Assembly: GCF_016612505.1 (NCBI RefSeq)
Contig: NZ_JAENRR010000008.1
Location: forward strand, 1-64,000
Reading direction: 5' to 3'
Length of the DNA stretch: 64,000 nucleotides
Source: Carboxylicivirga marina
Lineage (GTDB): Bacteria > Bacteroidota > Bacteroidia > Bacteroidales > Marinilabiliaceae
The notes below the pieces were generated by a model. That model saw only the letters and a list, made by a program, of their open reading frames with translations. It searched no databases and was not told the origin of the DNA. Positions 49,615-60,339 of the stretch are shown piece by piece; within the stretch, counting starts at the first letter, position 1, and each line of letters starts with the position of its first letter. The translations under genes were made by a program, and so were the position numbers.

Positions 49615-52272
49615 ATGCCAACAATCTTAAACCATACATATAAAAGCATACTATTTGTTTTGCTCATTCTTCTGGTAAGCACCAGCTTGAATGGGCAAAA
49701 TGTTTTATATGACTATATTGAATTGTCATCAAAAAATGGTTCCACAGAGTCATTCTTGTCTGAAATAGAAAGCCAAACTGACATCGTTTTCAGTTACAGT
49801 AATAATTTATGCTTTAAAGATTCGCTCAATTTACCTATCCAAAGCGGCATGGTGCGCGAGGTGCTGGATGCAATATTTGTATCTTGCCCATCTAACTATA
49901 CTGTGCGCGGAGAAAAAATAATCATCCACCCAATTACTGGAGACAAAAAAAAGTATGTCGTAAAAGGCTATGTAATCGATAAGCATACAAAAGAAATACT
50001 TATCCAGGCTAATGTTTATGAACCTGAAATTCTTTTAGGTACCGTTAGTAACAACTTTGGGTTTTTTAGCATAACTCTTCCCGAAGGATTCGCACATTTA
50101 GCCAGCTCATATGTTGGGTATCAAAATCAACATCATTATTTAAACTTAACTAAAGATACCACCATTTATTTTTGGATGGAGCCCAAGGAGGAACTTGATG
50201 AAATAGCGGTGCTCGGAGAACGCGTTCCGGGCAAAGTAAAAAGCTCAAGAGCGGGAATTATCGATGTACCAATAGAGCAGATTAAGAAAGTTCCTGTTTT
50301 TCTGGGTGAAGTTGACATTGTTAAAAGTATTCAATTACTACCAGGAATTCAAAGTGGTGGCGAAGGCTTTAGCGAGCTTTATGTTCGCGGTGGCGGACCC
50401 GACCAGAATTTGGTATTAATGGATGATGTACCCATCTATAACTCCAGCCATTTACTTGGTTTCTTCTCCATATTCAACGCCGATGCTGTAAATAGCGTCA
50501 GAGTAATTAAAGGAGGATTCCCCGCCAGATATGGTGGCCGATTATCATCGGTTGTTGATATACGGATGTACGATGGCAATAGTGAAGAATTCAAAGGAAC
50601 TGCAAGTATAGGACTACTATCCAGCCGCTTGGCAGTAGAGGGCCCATTGATTAAAGATAAATCGTCCTTCTCAGTATCATTTCGTCGAACTTATTTCGAT
50701 ATCCTGACAAGCGTTTGGCAACTAAAAGAAGCCGATAAAAGTCGCTACTATTTTTATGATTTTAATACTAAGCTTAATTATAAACTATCTAAGCGCGATC
50801 GCCTTCATTTTAGTACCTACCTGGGTAAAGATAGGTATGGTATCTCCTACAACGAGCAAACCATAGAAATTGAACAGCCTGATGGCTCTAAAGTTAGTCG
50901 GAAAGAATATGATGAAAGCGATGTGGGATGGCGAAACTATGTTGGCTCAGTCAGGTGGAATCATATTTTTGGTGAAAAAATGTTTGCCAATACTACATTG
51001 ACCTATAGCGACTATCGCTTCTTTATCGATCAATCATCAAATTATGTATCTGATGGCTCGTGGAGCAAGGGTAGCCAGAATTATTATAGTGGCATTAGAG
51101 ATTTGAGCGCTAAAATCGATGTCGATTACCTCCCTTCTCCTAAGCATTATATTCGCTTTGGAGGAAGCATGATTAATCACACCTTTTATCCGGGCATTGA
51201 TGTGCAATTGAGAGAAATAACAAGTAGCACACCAATTGACACAACTTTCGGAGGCACTCAAATGTATCGACAGGAATATCGTTTTTATGTAGAGGATGAT
51301 TTCCATCTGTTTCCACGATTAAAAATGAATATAGGTGGACATTTTTCGCTATTTCAAACCGAGAGCAATAAATTTTACTGGTCAGCAGAACCTCGCCTAT
51401 CGGCACGATACTTAATAAAAGATAACCTATCGGTAAAGCTAGCCTATAGTCAGATGACACAATATATGCATTTGTTACGCACATCGGTAGTAGCCATGCC
51501 AACCGATTTGTGGCTGCCGGTATCTGACGGTATTGCACCTATGCGAGCCTCCCAATCAGCTCTCGGATTAGAATATGAAATTAGCAAAGGGTTTAATTTA
51601 TCCCTTGAGTTTTATTACAAAGAATTATCCGACATATTAGCCTATAAAGAAACGGCAGGATATTTTGATTTTGCTTCAGACTGGCAAAGCAAATTGACGG
51701 CAGGTAGTGGGCAATCATATGGTTTTGAACTGCTATTACATCGAAAAATGGGGAATCTTTCAGGGTGGTTTGGCTATACCTACTCTAAGTCAACCAATCA
51801 GTTTGACGAACTAAACAATGGCTTAGAATTTCCTGCTAACTTCGATCGCACCCACGATGTGTCAATTTATGCATCTTATAAATTCTCAAAAAAAATGGAT
51901 ATGGGCGTGACCTGGGCATTTGGAACGGGGAACCCTATCACTTTATCTGAAACGAAATATTACGCACCTCAATTACCAACTACCGAGGTACCCAACAAAT
52001 CATCGTACAATCAATTTATCAATCAACGCAACAGCTACCGGATGCCTAACTTTCATCGCTTAGATATAGGATTCAACTTTAGTAAGGATAAACCATGGGG
52101 AAGTCGCTTGTGGAGTGTTGGCCTTATGAATACTTATGGCCGTCAAAACCCTTTCTTTTTGTATTTTAGCGATGTAGAAAATGAACAAACCGGTGATATT
52201 GAACGCTCTTTAAAGCAATTTAGTTTATTTCCAATACCAATACCTTATGTGAGGTATACCGTTAAATTTTAA
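49615..52272 (+). CDS. TonB-dependent outer-membrane receptor with STN and carboxypeptidase-like domains
   Basis: 885 residues. Signal peptide 1-28, STN domain (about 40-100), carboxypeptidase-regulatory-like domain (about 115-200), plug (about 215-325 with YVRGGGPDQNLVLMDDVPIYN) and a C-terminal barrel ending YVRYTVKF. The STN domain signals to FecR. The partner lipoprotein is DUF4249, not SusD, so the ligand is probably not a classical starch-like glycan. Confidence 0.92.
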   Translation: MPTILNHTYKSILFVLLILLVSTSLNGQNVLYDYIELSSKNGSTESFLSEIESQTDIVFSYSNNLCFKDSLNLPIQSGMVREVLDAIFVSCPSNYTVRGEKIIIHPITGDKKKYVVKGYVIDKHTKEILIQANVYEPEILLGTVSNNFGFFSITLPEGFAHLASSYVGYQNQHHYLNLTKDTTIYFWMEPKEELDEIAVLGERVPGKVKSSRAGIIDVPIEQIKKVPVFLGEVDIVKSIQLLPGIQSGGEGFSELYVRGGGPDQNLVLMDDVPIYNSSHLLGFFSIFNADAVNSVRVIKGGFPARYGGRLSSVVDIRMYDGNSEEFKGTASIGLLSSRLAVEGPLIKDKSSFSVSFRRTYFDILTSVWQLKEADKSRYYFYDFNTKLNYKLSKRDRLHFSTYLGKDRYGISYNEQTIEIEQPDGSKVSRKEYDESDVGWRNYVGSVRWNHIFGEKMFANTTLTYSDYRFFIDQSSNYVSDGSWSKGSQNYYSGIRDLSAKIDVDYLPSPKHYIRFGGSMINHTFYPGIDVQLREITSSTPIDTTFGGTQMYRQEYRFYVEDDFHLFPRLKMNIGGHFSLFQTESNKFYWSAEPRLSARYLIKDNLSVKLAYSQMTQYMHLLRTSVVAMPTDLWLPVSDGIAPMRASQSALGLEYEISKGFNLSLEFYYKELSDILAYKETAGYFDFASDWQSKLTAGSGQSYGFELLLHRKMGNLSGWFGYTYSKSTNQFDELNNGLEFPANFDRTHDVSIYASYKFSKKMDMGVTWAFGTGNPITLSETKYYAPQLPTTEVPNKSSYNQFINQRNSYRMPNFHRLDIGFNFSKDKPWGSRLWSVGLMNTYGRQNPFFLYFSDVENEQTGDIERSLKQFSLFPIPIPYVRYTVKF

Positions 52273-52276
52273 GGCA

Positions 52277-53212
52277 TTGAAAAGTAGATTTACATACCTG
52301 TTCCTATTGTTTTTAGCGCTTGTAGCTTGCGAGAAAGACATTGAAATAGAATTAAATAAGCAAAGCGATAAATTGGTAATGTATGCCTTTATTTATCCCG
52401 ACAGTGCCTTAAACCTCCATTTTAGTAAAAGTCAAAGCATATTATCGGTCGATGATTACAAACAAATAGAAAAAGGGCGCTTTCAAATATTTATTAATGA
52501 TAGTTTCCAAGGTACCTATATCCTACCCTCCGATACCGTTTGGAGCAATTGGAAAGAGTTTTCATTTAATGAAAGAGACAAAATTAAAATTACCGCATAC
52601 GAGTTTGAAGGCGACACTGCAACAGCTGAATCGAAGATACCGCATAAGATCAACATTCTGAACATGGATACGCTGTCAATTAATCAGAATATTTCTGAGC
52701 TAGGAAATGTCGACATGCTACGAACAAAAATCACCTTTCTGGATCCGGCACACGAAACCAATTATTACCAATTATTAGTCGTACGTGAAGGTTGGGGTGA
52801 TATTAATAGTACCGAATACTACACACGCAATACTATTACCTACGAGAAAGATGATCTTGTATTCACACAAGGCGAGCAAAGTGGTAGTTTATTACCGGGC
52901 ATCAATTTTCAAGGTTTATTTACCGATGAAATTATTAATGGCCTAGAGTACGAATTAGGCTTTAACATCCCAAAAGACAATTTATTCTTCGATTATTACG
53001 AAGATAAAATTAAGATTACGGTATACCTCTATCACCACACCGATGATTACTATTCTTATTTCAGATCGATTATTCTAGCTGCTGGCTACGAAGGGTTTTA
53101 TGAAGAATTACCTGTATTTGAACCCGTAAAAATTCATACAAACATTAAAAATGGACTGGGGGTTCTTTCTGGCATGAATTTCGATAGCGACTCCCTGGTA
53201 TTCGTCAAATAA
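52277..53212 (+). CDS. DUF4249 lipoprotein
   Basis: 311 residues starting at TTG 52277, 4 bp after the receptor. A lipobox puts the lipid on Cys18 (LALVAC). EKDIEIELNKQSDKLVMYAFI and following beta-rich region match DUF4249, a regular partner of STN-TonB receptors. It likely helps capture the receptor's substrate at the cell surface. Confidence 0.85.
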   Translation: MKSRFTYLFLLFLALVACEKDIEIELNKQSDKLVMYAFIYPDSALNLHFSKSQSILSVDDYKQIEKGRFQIFINDSFQGTYILPSDTVWSNWKEFSFNERDKIKITAYEFEGDTATAESKIPHKINILNMDTLSINQNISELGNVDMLRTKITFLDPAHETNYYQLLVVREGWGDINSTEYYTRNTITYEKDDLVFTQGEQSGSLLPGINFQGLFTDEIINGLEYELGFNIPKDNLFFDYYEDKIKITVYLYHHTDDYYSYFRSIILAAGYEGFYEELPVFEPVKIHTNIKNGLGVLSGMNFDSDSLVFVK

Positions 53213-53361
53213 TCAATTGTCATGCATTTCTGACAATATTGTCATAATCAGAGTAGAGGGTGTGTAAAATGTCATGATATTAAGTGCGGCACATCTTTTG
53301 AAGAGAAGCATGAAAATTTGTAGTTTTACAACTTATTTAGAAATGTTAATACTTAGATAAT

Positions 53362-54363
53362 ATGGCTCTTTTTGAAAAAATGGAGAATCTGGAGACTCCA
53401 CAAAATGAAAATAAAGATATGGGTGAAGTAGAAAAAGTAAAAGTACTGATCATCGGTTCTGGACCTGCTGGATACACAGCAGCTATTTATGCATCTCGTG
53501 CAAACCTTAGTCCGGTAATGTATGAAGGATTACAGCCGGGTGGACAATTAACAACCACTACTGAGGTTGAAAATTTCCCTGGTTACCCAAAAGGAACAAC
53601 TGGTCCTGAAATGATGGAAGAATTAAAGGCGCAAGCTGTTCGTTTTGGTACCGATGTTCGTTTTGGCATGGCTACTTCTGCCGATTTAAGTCAGCGTCCA
53701 TTTAAAGTAACAGTAGATGGCAATAAGGTAATTGAAACAGAAACCTTAATTATTGCCACTGGTGCAACTGCCAAATACTTAGGTTTACCTGATGAAACTA
53801 AGTATGCCGGTTCAGGCGTTTCGGCATGTGCAACATGTGATGGTTTCTTTTACCGAGGTAAAGATGTAGCTGTTGTTGGTGGTGGCGACACGGCCTTAGA
53901 GGAGGCTATGTATTTAGCTGGTTTGTGTAAAAAAGTATACTTAATTGTGCGTCGCGACGTATTCCGTGCTTCAAAAGTAATGCAGGAAAGAGCAATTAAC
54001 ACACCAAATATTGAGATTCTTTGGAAACATCAAACTAAAGGCCTATTTGGCGACGGTGTTGTTGAAGGTGCCACTTTAGTTAAAAACATGGGTACGCCTG
54101 AAGAGGAAGAAGTAAAAATCGCTATCGATGGTTTCTTCTTAGGAATTGGTCATAAACCGAACTCTGACATTTTTGCAGATTACATTGACACTAATGATGT
54201 AGGTTACATCCAAACTGTTCCGGGTACTTCAAAAACAAATGTACCAGGTGTGTTTGCTTGTGGCGACGTACAAGATGACCAGTATCGCCAAGCTGTAACA
54301 GCAGCTGGATCTGGTTGTATGGCAGCGATTGATGCCGAACGTTTCTTGGCTGAGCAAGAGTAA
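53362..54363 (+). CDS. trxB: Thioredoxin-disulfide reductase
   Basis: 333 residues. FAD-binding LIIGSGPAGYTAAIYASR (about 29-46), redox active SACATCDG (Cys156/Cys159), NADPH-binding VVGGGDTALEEAMYL and the FAD-closing ACGDVQD near 297. It reduces thioredoxin with NADPH. It has a 25-residue N-terminal extension compared with typical proteins; a later start at Met23 is possible. It is monocistronic with its own terminator. Confidence 0.95.
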   Translation: MALFEKMENLETPQNENKDMGEVEKVKVLIIGSGPAGYTAAIYASRANLSPVMYEGLQPGGQLTTTTEVENFPGYPKGTTGPEMMEELKAQAVRFGTDVRFGMATSADLSQRPFKVTVDGNKVIETETLIIATGATAKYLGLPDETKYAGSGVSACATCDGFFYRGKDVAVVGGGDTALEEAMYLAGLCKKVYLIVRRDVFRASKVMQERAINTPNIEILWKHQTKGLFGDGVVEGATLVKNMGTPEEEEVKIAIDGFFLGIGHKPNSDIFADYIDTNDVGYIQTVPGTSKTNVPGVFACGDVQDDQYRQAVTAAGSGCMAAIDAERFLAEQE

Positions 54364-54385
54364 TTGATATCCTAATTGATATAAG

Positions 54386-54414
54386 AAGGGATGGCCTGGG
54401 CCGTCCCTTTTTTT
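54386..54414 (+). terminator. Terminator of trxB
   Basis: AAGGGATGGCC and GGCCGTCCCTT pair around a 2-base loop (4 after fraying), followed by seven T. Confidence 0.85.
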
Positions 54415-54535
54415 ATGAATAAAAGCATTAAGTTTTGAAAGATATGACACTTTAAACATAGCAGTGATACTTTTTAGATAGTGCGTTTTAAGGAAATTGT
54501 AATAGATTTGTATGATGTATTAAGAAACTTTGTTG

Positions 54536-55258
54536 ATGGACGAACTTTTTGGAAAAATAGGCACAAGTCAAACGCTGAGTCAAAAAATTGAACGAAAAAT
54601 TGAAGAGGCGATACGAACAAAACGTTTGATACCTGGAACAAAACTTCCTTCAGAAAAAGAATTGTGCGAGAGCTTTGCTGTTAGCCGTACTGCTTTGCGT
54701 GAAGCCCTACGAAGGTTGAGTGCTAGAGGTTTGGTTGAGATAAAAAAAGGCAGTGGAATGTTTGTTTCAGAGATAAAGATTGAAGACGCAATTAAATCTT
54801 TGAATCTTTATTACGACTTGAAATTTGACTCAAGTTTAATTCGTCAGATTATTGAAGTTCGTCGGATATTTGAGCCTGAAATAGGTCGTTTAGCGGCATT
54901 AAACCGAACAAATGAGGACTTAAAGTTGCTACAAACCAATTTAAACGAACTGGAACAATGCAACCCCGACAACACACAACTGGAAGTGGATTTAACTAAT
55001 CGTTTCCACATGAACTTAGCTAAGGCAACCGGCAACCCTATCGTTATTATATCAATGGAGCCAGTCTATTCACTCCTGCCACGTATGCGCAATATGATAT
55101 ACGCTAATATCGAAGGAGAAAAAGAATATACATTACGACTACAAAAGGAAATTTACAAAGCGGTATCAGTAAAAAATAGCGATTCATCTTACCGATATAC
55201 AGTAGAATTACTTGAGCGAAACATGGAGGTTTACGATAAATACTTCAAAGAAGAGTAA
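54536..55258 (+). CDS. GntR/FadR-family transcriptional regulator
   Basis: 240 residues from ATG 54536, preferred over two TTG codons just upstream. A GntR winged helix spans about 15-75 (PGTKLPSEKELCESFAVSRTALREALRRLS). An FCD ligand-binding domain follows (about 90-220, with RRIFEPEIGRLAAL and HMNLAKATGNP). It converges with murQ, 62 bp away, and may control the sugar-recycling genes. Confidence 0.88.
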   Translation: MDELFGKIGTSQTLSQKIERKIEEAIRTKRLIPGTKLPSEKELCESFAVSRTALREALRRLSARGLVEIKKGSGMFVSEIKIEDAIKSLNLYYDLKFDSSLIRQIIEVRRIFEPEIGRLAALNRTNEDLKLLQTNLNELEQCNPDNTQLEVDLTNRFHMNLAKATGNPIVIISMEPVYSLLPRMRNMIYANIEGEKEYTLRLQKEIYKAVSVKNSDSSYRYTVELLERNMEVYDKYFKEE

Positions 55259-55320
55259 GATTATTAATGACACTAAAAGAAAGTTGCTGAACAAACAACA
55301 ACCCCCTTTTTATTATCTGA

Positions 55321-56148
55321 CTAGCCATTATAAGCATCAATCGCTTTTTTGACCGAACCGTACTTAAGAAGCAGGTCCCTTGACTGCTCATAGGGTATTT
55401 TAAGTTCATCCATTATCATTCTCGCGCCCCTGTCGACCAGCTTTTTGTTCGTCAGCTGCATGTTCACCATTCGATTACCTTTTACTCTGCCAAGTTTAAT
55501 CATTATGGTAGTGGTTAGCATATTCAGAATCATCTTTTGCGCAGTACCAGCCTTAAGCCTCGTACTTCCTGTCACAAATTCAGGTCCAACTATGGCTTCA
55601 ATCGGAAATTCGGATACGGCAGCTACTTTACTATCGGGGTTGCATGTGATGCAACCTGTCAATAAGCCATTTTTACGAGCATGTTCAATACCTCCTATAA
55701 CATACGGTGTTGTACCTGATGCTGCAATTCCAATGACGGTATCTAACTCGTCAACTTTGTATTCTTTCAATTCGCCCCAGGCTTTGTTAGCATCGTCTTC
55801 GGCTGCTTCAACCGCTTGACGCAAAGCTCTATCACCTCCTGCAATTAACCCTATAACCATATTATCAGGCACACCAAAAGTGGGTGGCAATTCAGAGGCA
55901 TCCAATACGCCCAATCGCCCACTTGTACCAGCACCTAAATAAAATACACGCCCCCCCTGCTCCATTCGCTTAATAATACGTTCAGCAAGTTCCTTAATTT
56001 GTGGCAGAGCTTTTTGAACTGCCCGGTGCACATTCGCATCTTCCTGATTGATATTAGTAATCAGTTCTTCCACCGTCATCTTTTCAAGATTATCAAAATG
56101 TGATGAGGATTCTGTTACGCTAATACTTTTATTTTTCTTTGAAGTCAT
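55321..56148 (-). CDS. murQ: N-acetylmuramic acid 6-phosphate etherase
   Basis: 275 residues with an SIS domain. ESSSHFDNLEKM at the N-terminus, GAGTSGRLGVLDASELPPTFG (about 72-92), GIAASGTTPYV and TGSTRLKAGTAQKMILNM identify MurQ, which splits MurNAc-6-P into GlcNAc-6-P and lactate. It follows the kinase gene with 1 bp between, so kinase and etherase form one operon for peptidoglycan sugar recovery. Confidence 0.95.
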   Translation of the reverse strand: MTSKKNKSISVTESSSHFDNLEKMTVEELITNINQEDANVHRAVQKALPQIKELAERIIKRMEQGGRVFYLGAGTSGRLGVLDASELPPTFGVPDNMVIGLIAGGDRALRQAVEAAEDDANKAWGELKEYKVDELDTVIGIAASGTTPYVIGGIEHARKNGLLTGCITCNPDSKVAAVSEFPIEAIVGPEFVTGSTRLKAGTAQKMILNMLTTTIMIKLGRVKGNRMVNMQLTNKKLVDRGARMIMDELKIPYEQSRDLLLKYGSVKKAIDAYNG

Positions 56149-56149
56149 A

Positions 56150-56992
56150 TTAGTTTGTTCTATCAGTATGATACTGAATTAAGCCTGGCATTGGAGCCTG
56201 GCATATTTCGCCAATATTAAGGTTATATTTATATAAAGCTTTTTCCAGTTGTGCTCTAAAATAAAACGCAACACTACCGGTAAAGTGAACCTTAAGCTTG
56301 TCGATATCTGCATATTGAAGCAGGTTACGCTTTACAAACTCCTCAAAAGCATCAAGCACAATATCTTCCAATTCTTTTACATGGATATTCTCCGACAAAA
56401 ATTTGGTGAATTGAGCCAGGTATCTGTTCGGAAACGTTTTCTTATAAATATTATCCAGTATCTCAGCTCGATTAGTATTGTAATTTTTAAAAAACAAATC
56501 AATCACATGTTCAGGCAACTGATTCTTCAACAAATCGCCCATCAGCTTTTTACCTAATACAGCACCACTACCCTCGTCGCCTATTACATACCCAAGTGGC
56601 GACACATTATGAATGACATCACGCCCATCATACAAACAAGAATTGGAACCCGTACCCAAAATACATGCTATTCCTTTTTGATGCTGACACAATGAGCGAG
56701 CCGCTCCTACCAAATCACTGTTAATAGTTATAGCCTCCACCTGGAAAAACTCGGACAATGCCTTTCTGACAATATTGTTTTTCTCGTCATTGGCACAACC
56801 AGCACCATAAAAATTAATTTCTTGAGGCTTCGTATTATTTAATGTATATTCCTCCTTTAAATTTTTTAGAATATCAGTAGAATTCTGATAAAAAGGATTA
56901 ATACCTTTAGTAATACACTGTTCTATTATGATTCCTTCAGAAACCAGGCACCATTGTGTTTTTGTTGAGCCACTATCTGCAATAAGCACCAT
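56150..56992 (-). CDS. BadF/BcrA-type sugar kinase (GlcNAc or MurNAc kinase)
   Basis: 280 residues. ADSGSTKTQWCLV (phosphate-1), GTGSNSCLYDG (phosphate-2) and VIGDEGSGAVLGKKL identify an ASKHA sugar kinase of the BadF family. Because it is coupled to murQ, MurNAc or both amino sugars (as for MurK of Clostridium) are the likely substrates; substrate cannot be proven from sequence. Confidence 0.85.
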   Translation of the reverse strand: MVLIADSGSTKTQWCLVSEGIIIEQCITKGINPFYQNSTDILKNLKEEYTLNNTKPQEINFYGAGCANDEKNNIVRKALSEFFQVEAITINSDLVGAARSLCQHQKGIACILGTGSNSCLYDGRDVIHNVSPLGYVIGDEGSGAVLGKKLMGDLLKNQLPEHVIDLFFKNYNTNRAEILDNIYKKTFPNRYLAQFTKFLSENIHVKELEDIVLDAFEEFVKRNLLQYADIDKLKVHFTGSVAFYFRAQLEKALYKYNLNIGEICQAPMPGLIQYHTDRTN

Positions 56993-57143
56993 ATTTTACT
57001 TGTATGATATGTGTTATAAATCAATTAAACCATCTGTAACCAATATTAAATCGATATATTTCAATACTTATAAAACAACCAAACATACTGACTACAGAGC
57101 AAATGTATAAATAATATAGCCATAAATCAAAACAAGATATAAG

Positions 57144-60100
57144 ATGTATGACATATGTTTGAAACTTGTGAAAAACTTTTTATTTTTGGATCATCAATTT
57201 AAATACATTACAGTGATTATTATCAAGCATCTCAAAATTCGAATCCTTGCTTTGTTCCTCGCAAGCATCTGCAACTTGTCTTCACTTGTATGCCAAAACT
57301 CCTCGCTTCAAGCTGATTCCATCATGATTCAATTTGAATCCAACTGGAATAATCCAATAGAAGAATGGGGACATCTTGGTTTAATCCGTCTTGATTCCAT
57401 TGCCATTGAAGATGATTCAAAAATGTTATCATACTACTTTAATAAAACCTTATCATATTTGCCATGGCGAACAGAGCTAGCTGATACTTTTGTTGCCAGC
57501 CTGAAAGAACTCCAAGGCAAAAAGCACTTGGGTTACCAAACATTGGTTTATACAAACAAGTACAATATTTACACACTTATTCCAGCAATACATCAAACTG
57601 ACTCATTGGCAAGTGAAAGAATACGCATCGCCCCAGAAAAAATCATACCACATATTAAAAGGCTTCAACAAGTAAATTATACAAAAGGATTAAGTAATAA
57701 TCATATTGCCTTGTGGCACAGCCATGGCTGGTATTACGAATCAAAATTAGACAGGTGGGAATGGCAACGCGCCCGGCTATTTGGTTCAGTAGAAGATATT
57801 TCCCCCATGCTATATGTGCTGCCATACATTGCCCCAATGCTCGAAAATGCTGGTGCCATTACATACATTCCCCGCGAAAGGTGTTTTAATTCAAATGAAA
57901 TTATAATTGATGATAATTGGTCCAGTCCTAAATCAAAATTCGTTTTGCAAAAAAGGTTAGATATTGAATCACAAACAGGTTTTGCGCATCTGGATACACT
58001 ATTTGCAGGATATAATCCTTTCAAAATTGGCACCTCACAATTGGTAAAAAATGCTAGAGGAAAAGTTGCAGTTTACACCCCCTACATTCCAGAAAATGGC
58101 GATTATGCCGTTTACATTTCCTATAATCAGAATGATAATAATAGTTCTGCTGTAGAATATAAAGTCAAGCATAGTGGAGGTGCAAGTACCTTCTCTGTTA
58201 ATCAACAAATAGGCGGAAATACCTGGACTTACCTAGGTACCTTTGCGTTTAATAAGGGTACAAGTGCCACCATTGAAGTACTTGGTCAAGGACAAATATC
58301 TCTCGATGCCATTAAAATTGGCGGAGGAATAGGCAATGTAGCTCGCAGGCCTACCAATGAAGTTATGCCCAACGAATGGTCGCTCAACAATAACGGACAG
58401 AAAAAAGAACCTGCTAAAAAGGTTAATCCTGAGCAATTCACCTGGAAAACATCAGGACGACCTCGTTACATGGAAGCTTCGCGCTATTGGCTACAATATG
58501 TAGGAATGCCTGACACCTTAGTTTATAGCCTCAATGACGAGAAAAACGATTACAACGACGATTACCAAAGTCGCGGCGAATGGATCGATTACCTTATGGG
58601 CGCTCCCAATGGACCAACAAAGGATCGTAATGCCACTGGCCTTAAAATTCCTGTTGACCTGGCTTTTGCTTTTCACACCGACGCAGGAGTAACACCTAAC
58701 GACTCGGCAATTGGAACTCTTGGTATATATAGTGCCGAGCGCGACAGTAGCTATTTTCCGAATGGACAATCGAAATTAGCAAGTCGCGATTTAACCGACA
58801 TGATTCAAACTCAAATTGTGGAAGACATACGTGCACTATACAAAGATGACTGGACACGTCGAGGCATGTGGGATAAACAATACTCCGAAGCATGGCGCCC
58901 CAATGTTCCAACGATGTTACTCGAATTATTATCGCACCAAAATTTGGCAGATATGAGATTTGGCCTCGATCCTCGTTTTCGATTCGATGTCAGTCGTTCA
59001 ATCTACAAAGGCATTCTGAAGTTTCAGGCATTTCAGGAAGGGCGTAATTATGTAGTGCAACCCTTACCGGTTAATCATTTGGCATTAAAAGAAATAAACA
59101 AAGGCTATCAACTAAGTTGGAAGCCAGTGAGAGACTCTATAGAATCCACCGCGGTTCCTAGCAAATATAAAGTATACACTCGTGTAGACAATAGTGGTTT
59201 CGACAATGGTGTGATTACAGAAGAGACAACATACAAGTTGCCCAAAATCAAGAAAGGCCAAATACTTAGTTTTAAAGTAACAGCCATTAATGAAGGTGGC
59301 GAAAGCTTTGCCAGCGAGATCTTGTCAATTGGCATCGCGGGAAAAAAATCAGAGAAGGCATTGGTCGTTAATGCATTTGACCGAATTAGTGCGCCAAGCT
59401 TTGTCGATGAAGGAAATTTTGCCGGTATAGCCTGGTGGGACGACCAGGGAGTACCATATAAGTACGAATATGGCTATACTGGTCATCAATATGATTTTAA
59501 TCGTCAATCGCCATGGTTAGATGATGACAGTCCGGGCTGGGGTGCCAGTTATGCCAATGATGAAGGAAAAATTATCAAAGGCAATTCCTTTGATAATGTC
59601 ATTATTCACGGGCAATCTATTTTAAAAGCCGGATATTCGTTTATATCAGTGAGCGATGAGGCTTTTGAATCATACGATTTTGATGCATCTGCTTATAAAG
59701 CAATAGATATTATATTAGGCGAAGAGAAAACAACAACATCATACAAAGGCGAAAAACCTATGTATAAAATCTACACACCTGCTTTCATGAATAAGTTGAA
59801 GCAATTAACAGCCAATCAACAAAATATATTTATGAGCGGAGCTTATGTTGGATCCGATATTAAAATGACAAGCGACACCATAGCCAAAGATTTTGCTGAA
59901 GATGTTTTGCGCTTTAAATGGCGCACCAACCATGCGGTAAAAAACGGAAGTGTTTACACTACTGATAACATAGCTCCAATATTAAAGGGATCACTGGAAT
60001 TTAATACTGTACACAGCCAGGATTACTATACAGTTGAAGCGCCTGATGGCATTGAGCCAATTGGAATTAATGCAGCTACAGCATATCGATATAAAGAAAA

Positions 60101-60236
60101 CAATGTGAGTGCCGGCATTTTATACAATGGCGAATACAAGACGATAATACTGGGCTTTCCATTTGAAACAATAAAAAGCGAAAAAGAACGAGATGGAATG
60201 ATGAATCAAATTTTGAAATTTTTCTATAAAGATTAA
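57144..60236 (+). CDS. N-acetylmuramoyl-L-alanine amidase-type protein with golvesin-like domain
   Basis: 1030 residues with an N-terminal signal segment (about 30-52, ILALFLASICNL). The amidase_3-like domain is split: WHSHGWYYE (about 192-200) on one side and AFHTDAG (about 510) with PTMLLELLSHQN (about 586-597) on the other. A golvesin C-terminal-like beta domain (about 305-395) is inserted, and a fibronectin-like domain (about 640-740) and a flavodoxin-like end follow. Such proteins are often misnamed xanthan lyase. A role in cell-wall turnover fits the neighbouring recycling operon. Confidence 0.75.
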   Translation: MYDICLKLVKNFLFLDHQFKYITVIIIKHLKIRILALFLASICNLSSLVCQNSSLQADSIMIQFESNWNNPIEEWGHLGLIRLDSIAIEDDSKMLSYYFNKTLSYLPWRTELADTFVASLKELQGKKHLGYQTLVYTNKYNIYTLIPAIHQTDSLASERIRIAPEKIIPHIKRLQQVNYTKGLSNNHIALWHSHGWYYESKLDRWEWQRARLFGSVEDISPMLYVLPYIAPMLENAGAITYIPRERCFNSNEIIIDDNWSSPKSKFVLQKRLDIESQTGFAHLDTLFAGYNPFKIGTSQLVKNARGKVAVYTPYIPENGDYAVYISYNQNDNNSSAVEYKVKHSGGASTFSVNQQIGGNTWTYLGTFAFNKGTSATIEVLGQGQISLDAIKIGGGIGNVARRPTNEVMPNEWSLNNNGQKKEPAKKVNPEQFTWKTSGRPRYMEASRYWLQYVGMPDTLVYSLNDEKNDYNDDYQSRGEWIDYLMGAPNGPTKDRNATGLKIPVDLAFAFHTDAGVTPNDSAIGTLGIYSAERDSSYFPNGQSKLASRDLTDMIQTQIVEDIRALYKDDWTRRGMWDKQYSEAWRPNVPTMLLELLSHQNLADMRFGLDPRFRFDVSRSIYKGILKFQAFQEGRNYVVQPLPVNHLALKEINKGYQLSWKPVRDSIESTAVPSKYKVYTRVDNSGFDNGVITEETTYKLPKIKKGQILSFKVTAINEGGESFASEILSIGIAGKKSEKALVVNAFDRISAPSFVDEGNFAGIAWWDDQGVPYKYEYGYTGHQYDFNRQSPWLDDDSPGWGASYANDEGKIIKGNSFDNVIIHGQSILKAGYSFISVSDEAFESYDFDASAYKAIDIILGEEKTTTSYKGEKPMYKIYTPAFMNKLKQLTANQQNIFMSGAYVGSDIKMTSDTIAKDFAEDVLRFKWRTNHAVKNGSVYTTDNIAPILKGSLEFNTVHSQDYYTVEAPDGIEPIGINAATAYRYKENNVSAGILYNGEYKTIILGFPFETIKSEKERDGMMNQILKFFYKD

Positions 60237-60339
60237 AGCGTAAATATCCCAAAGATTTTCGCTAAATTCTTACCGAAAGAATCTCGATTATTCTTGTAAT
60301 CAGCGGAAAACAAAAAGATAAAGACAAAATCAAAATACA

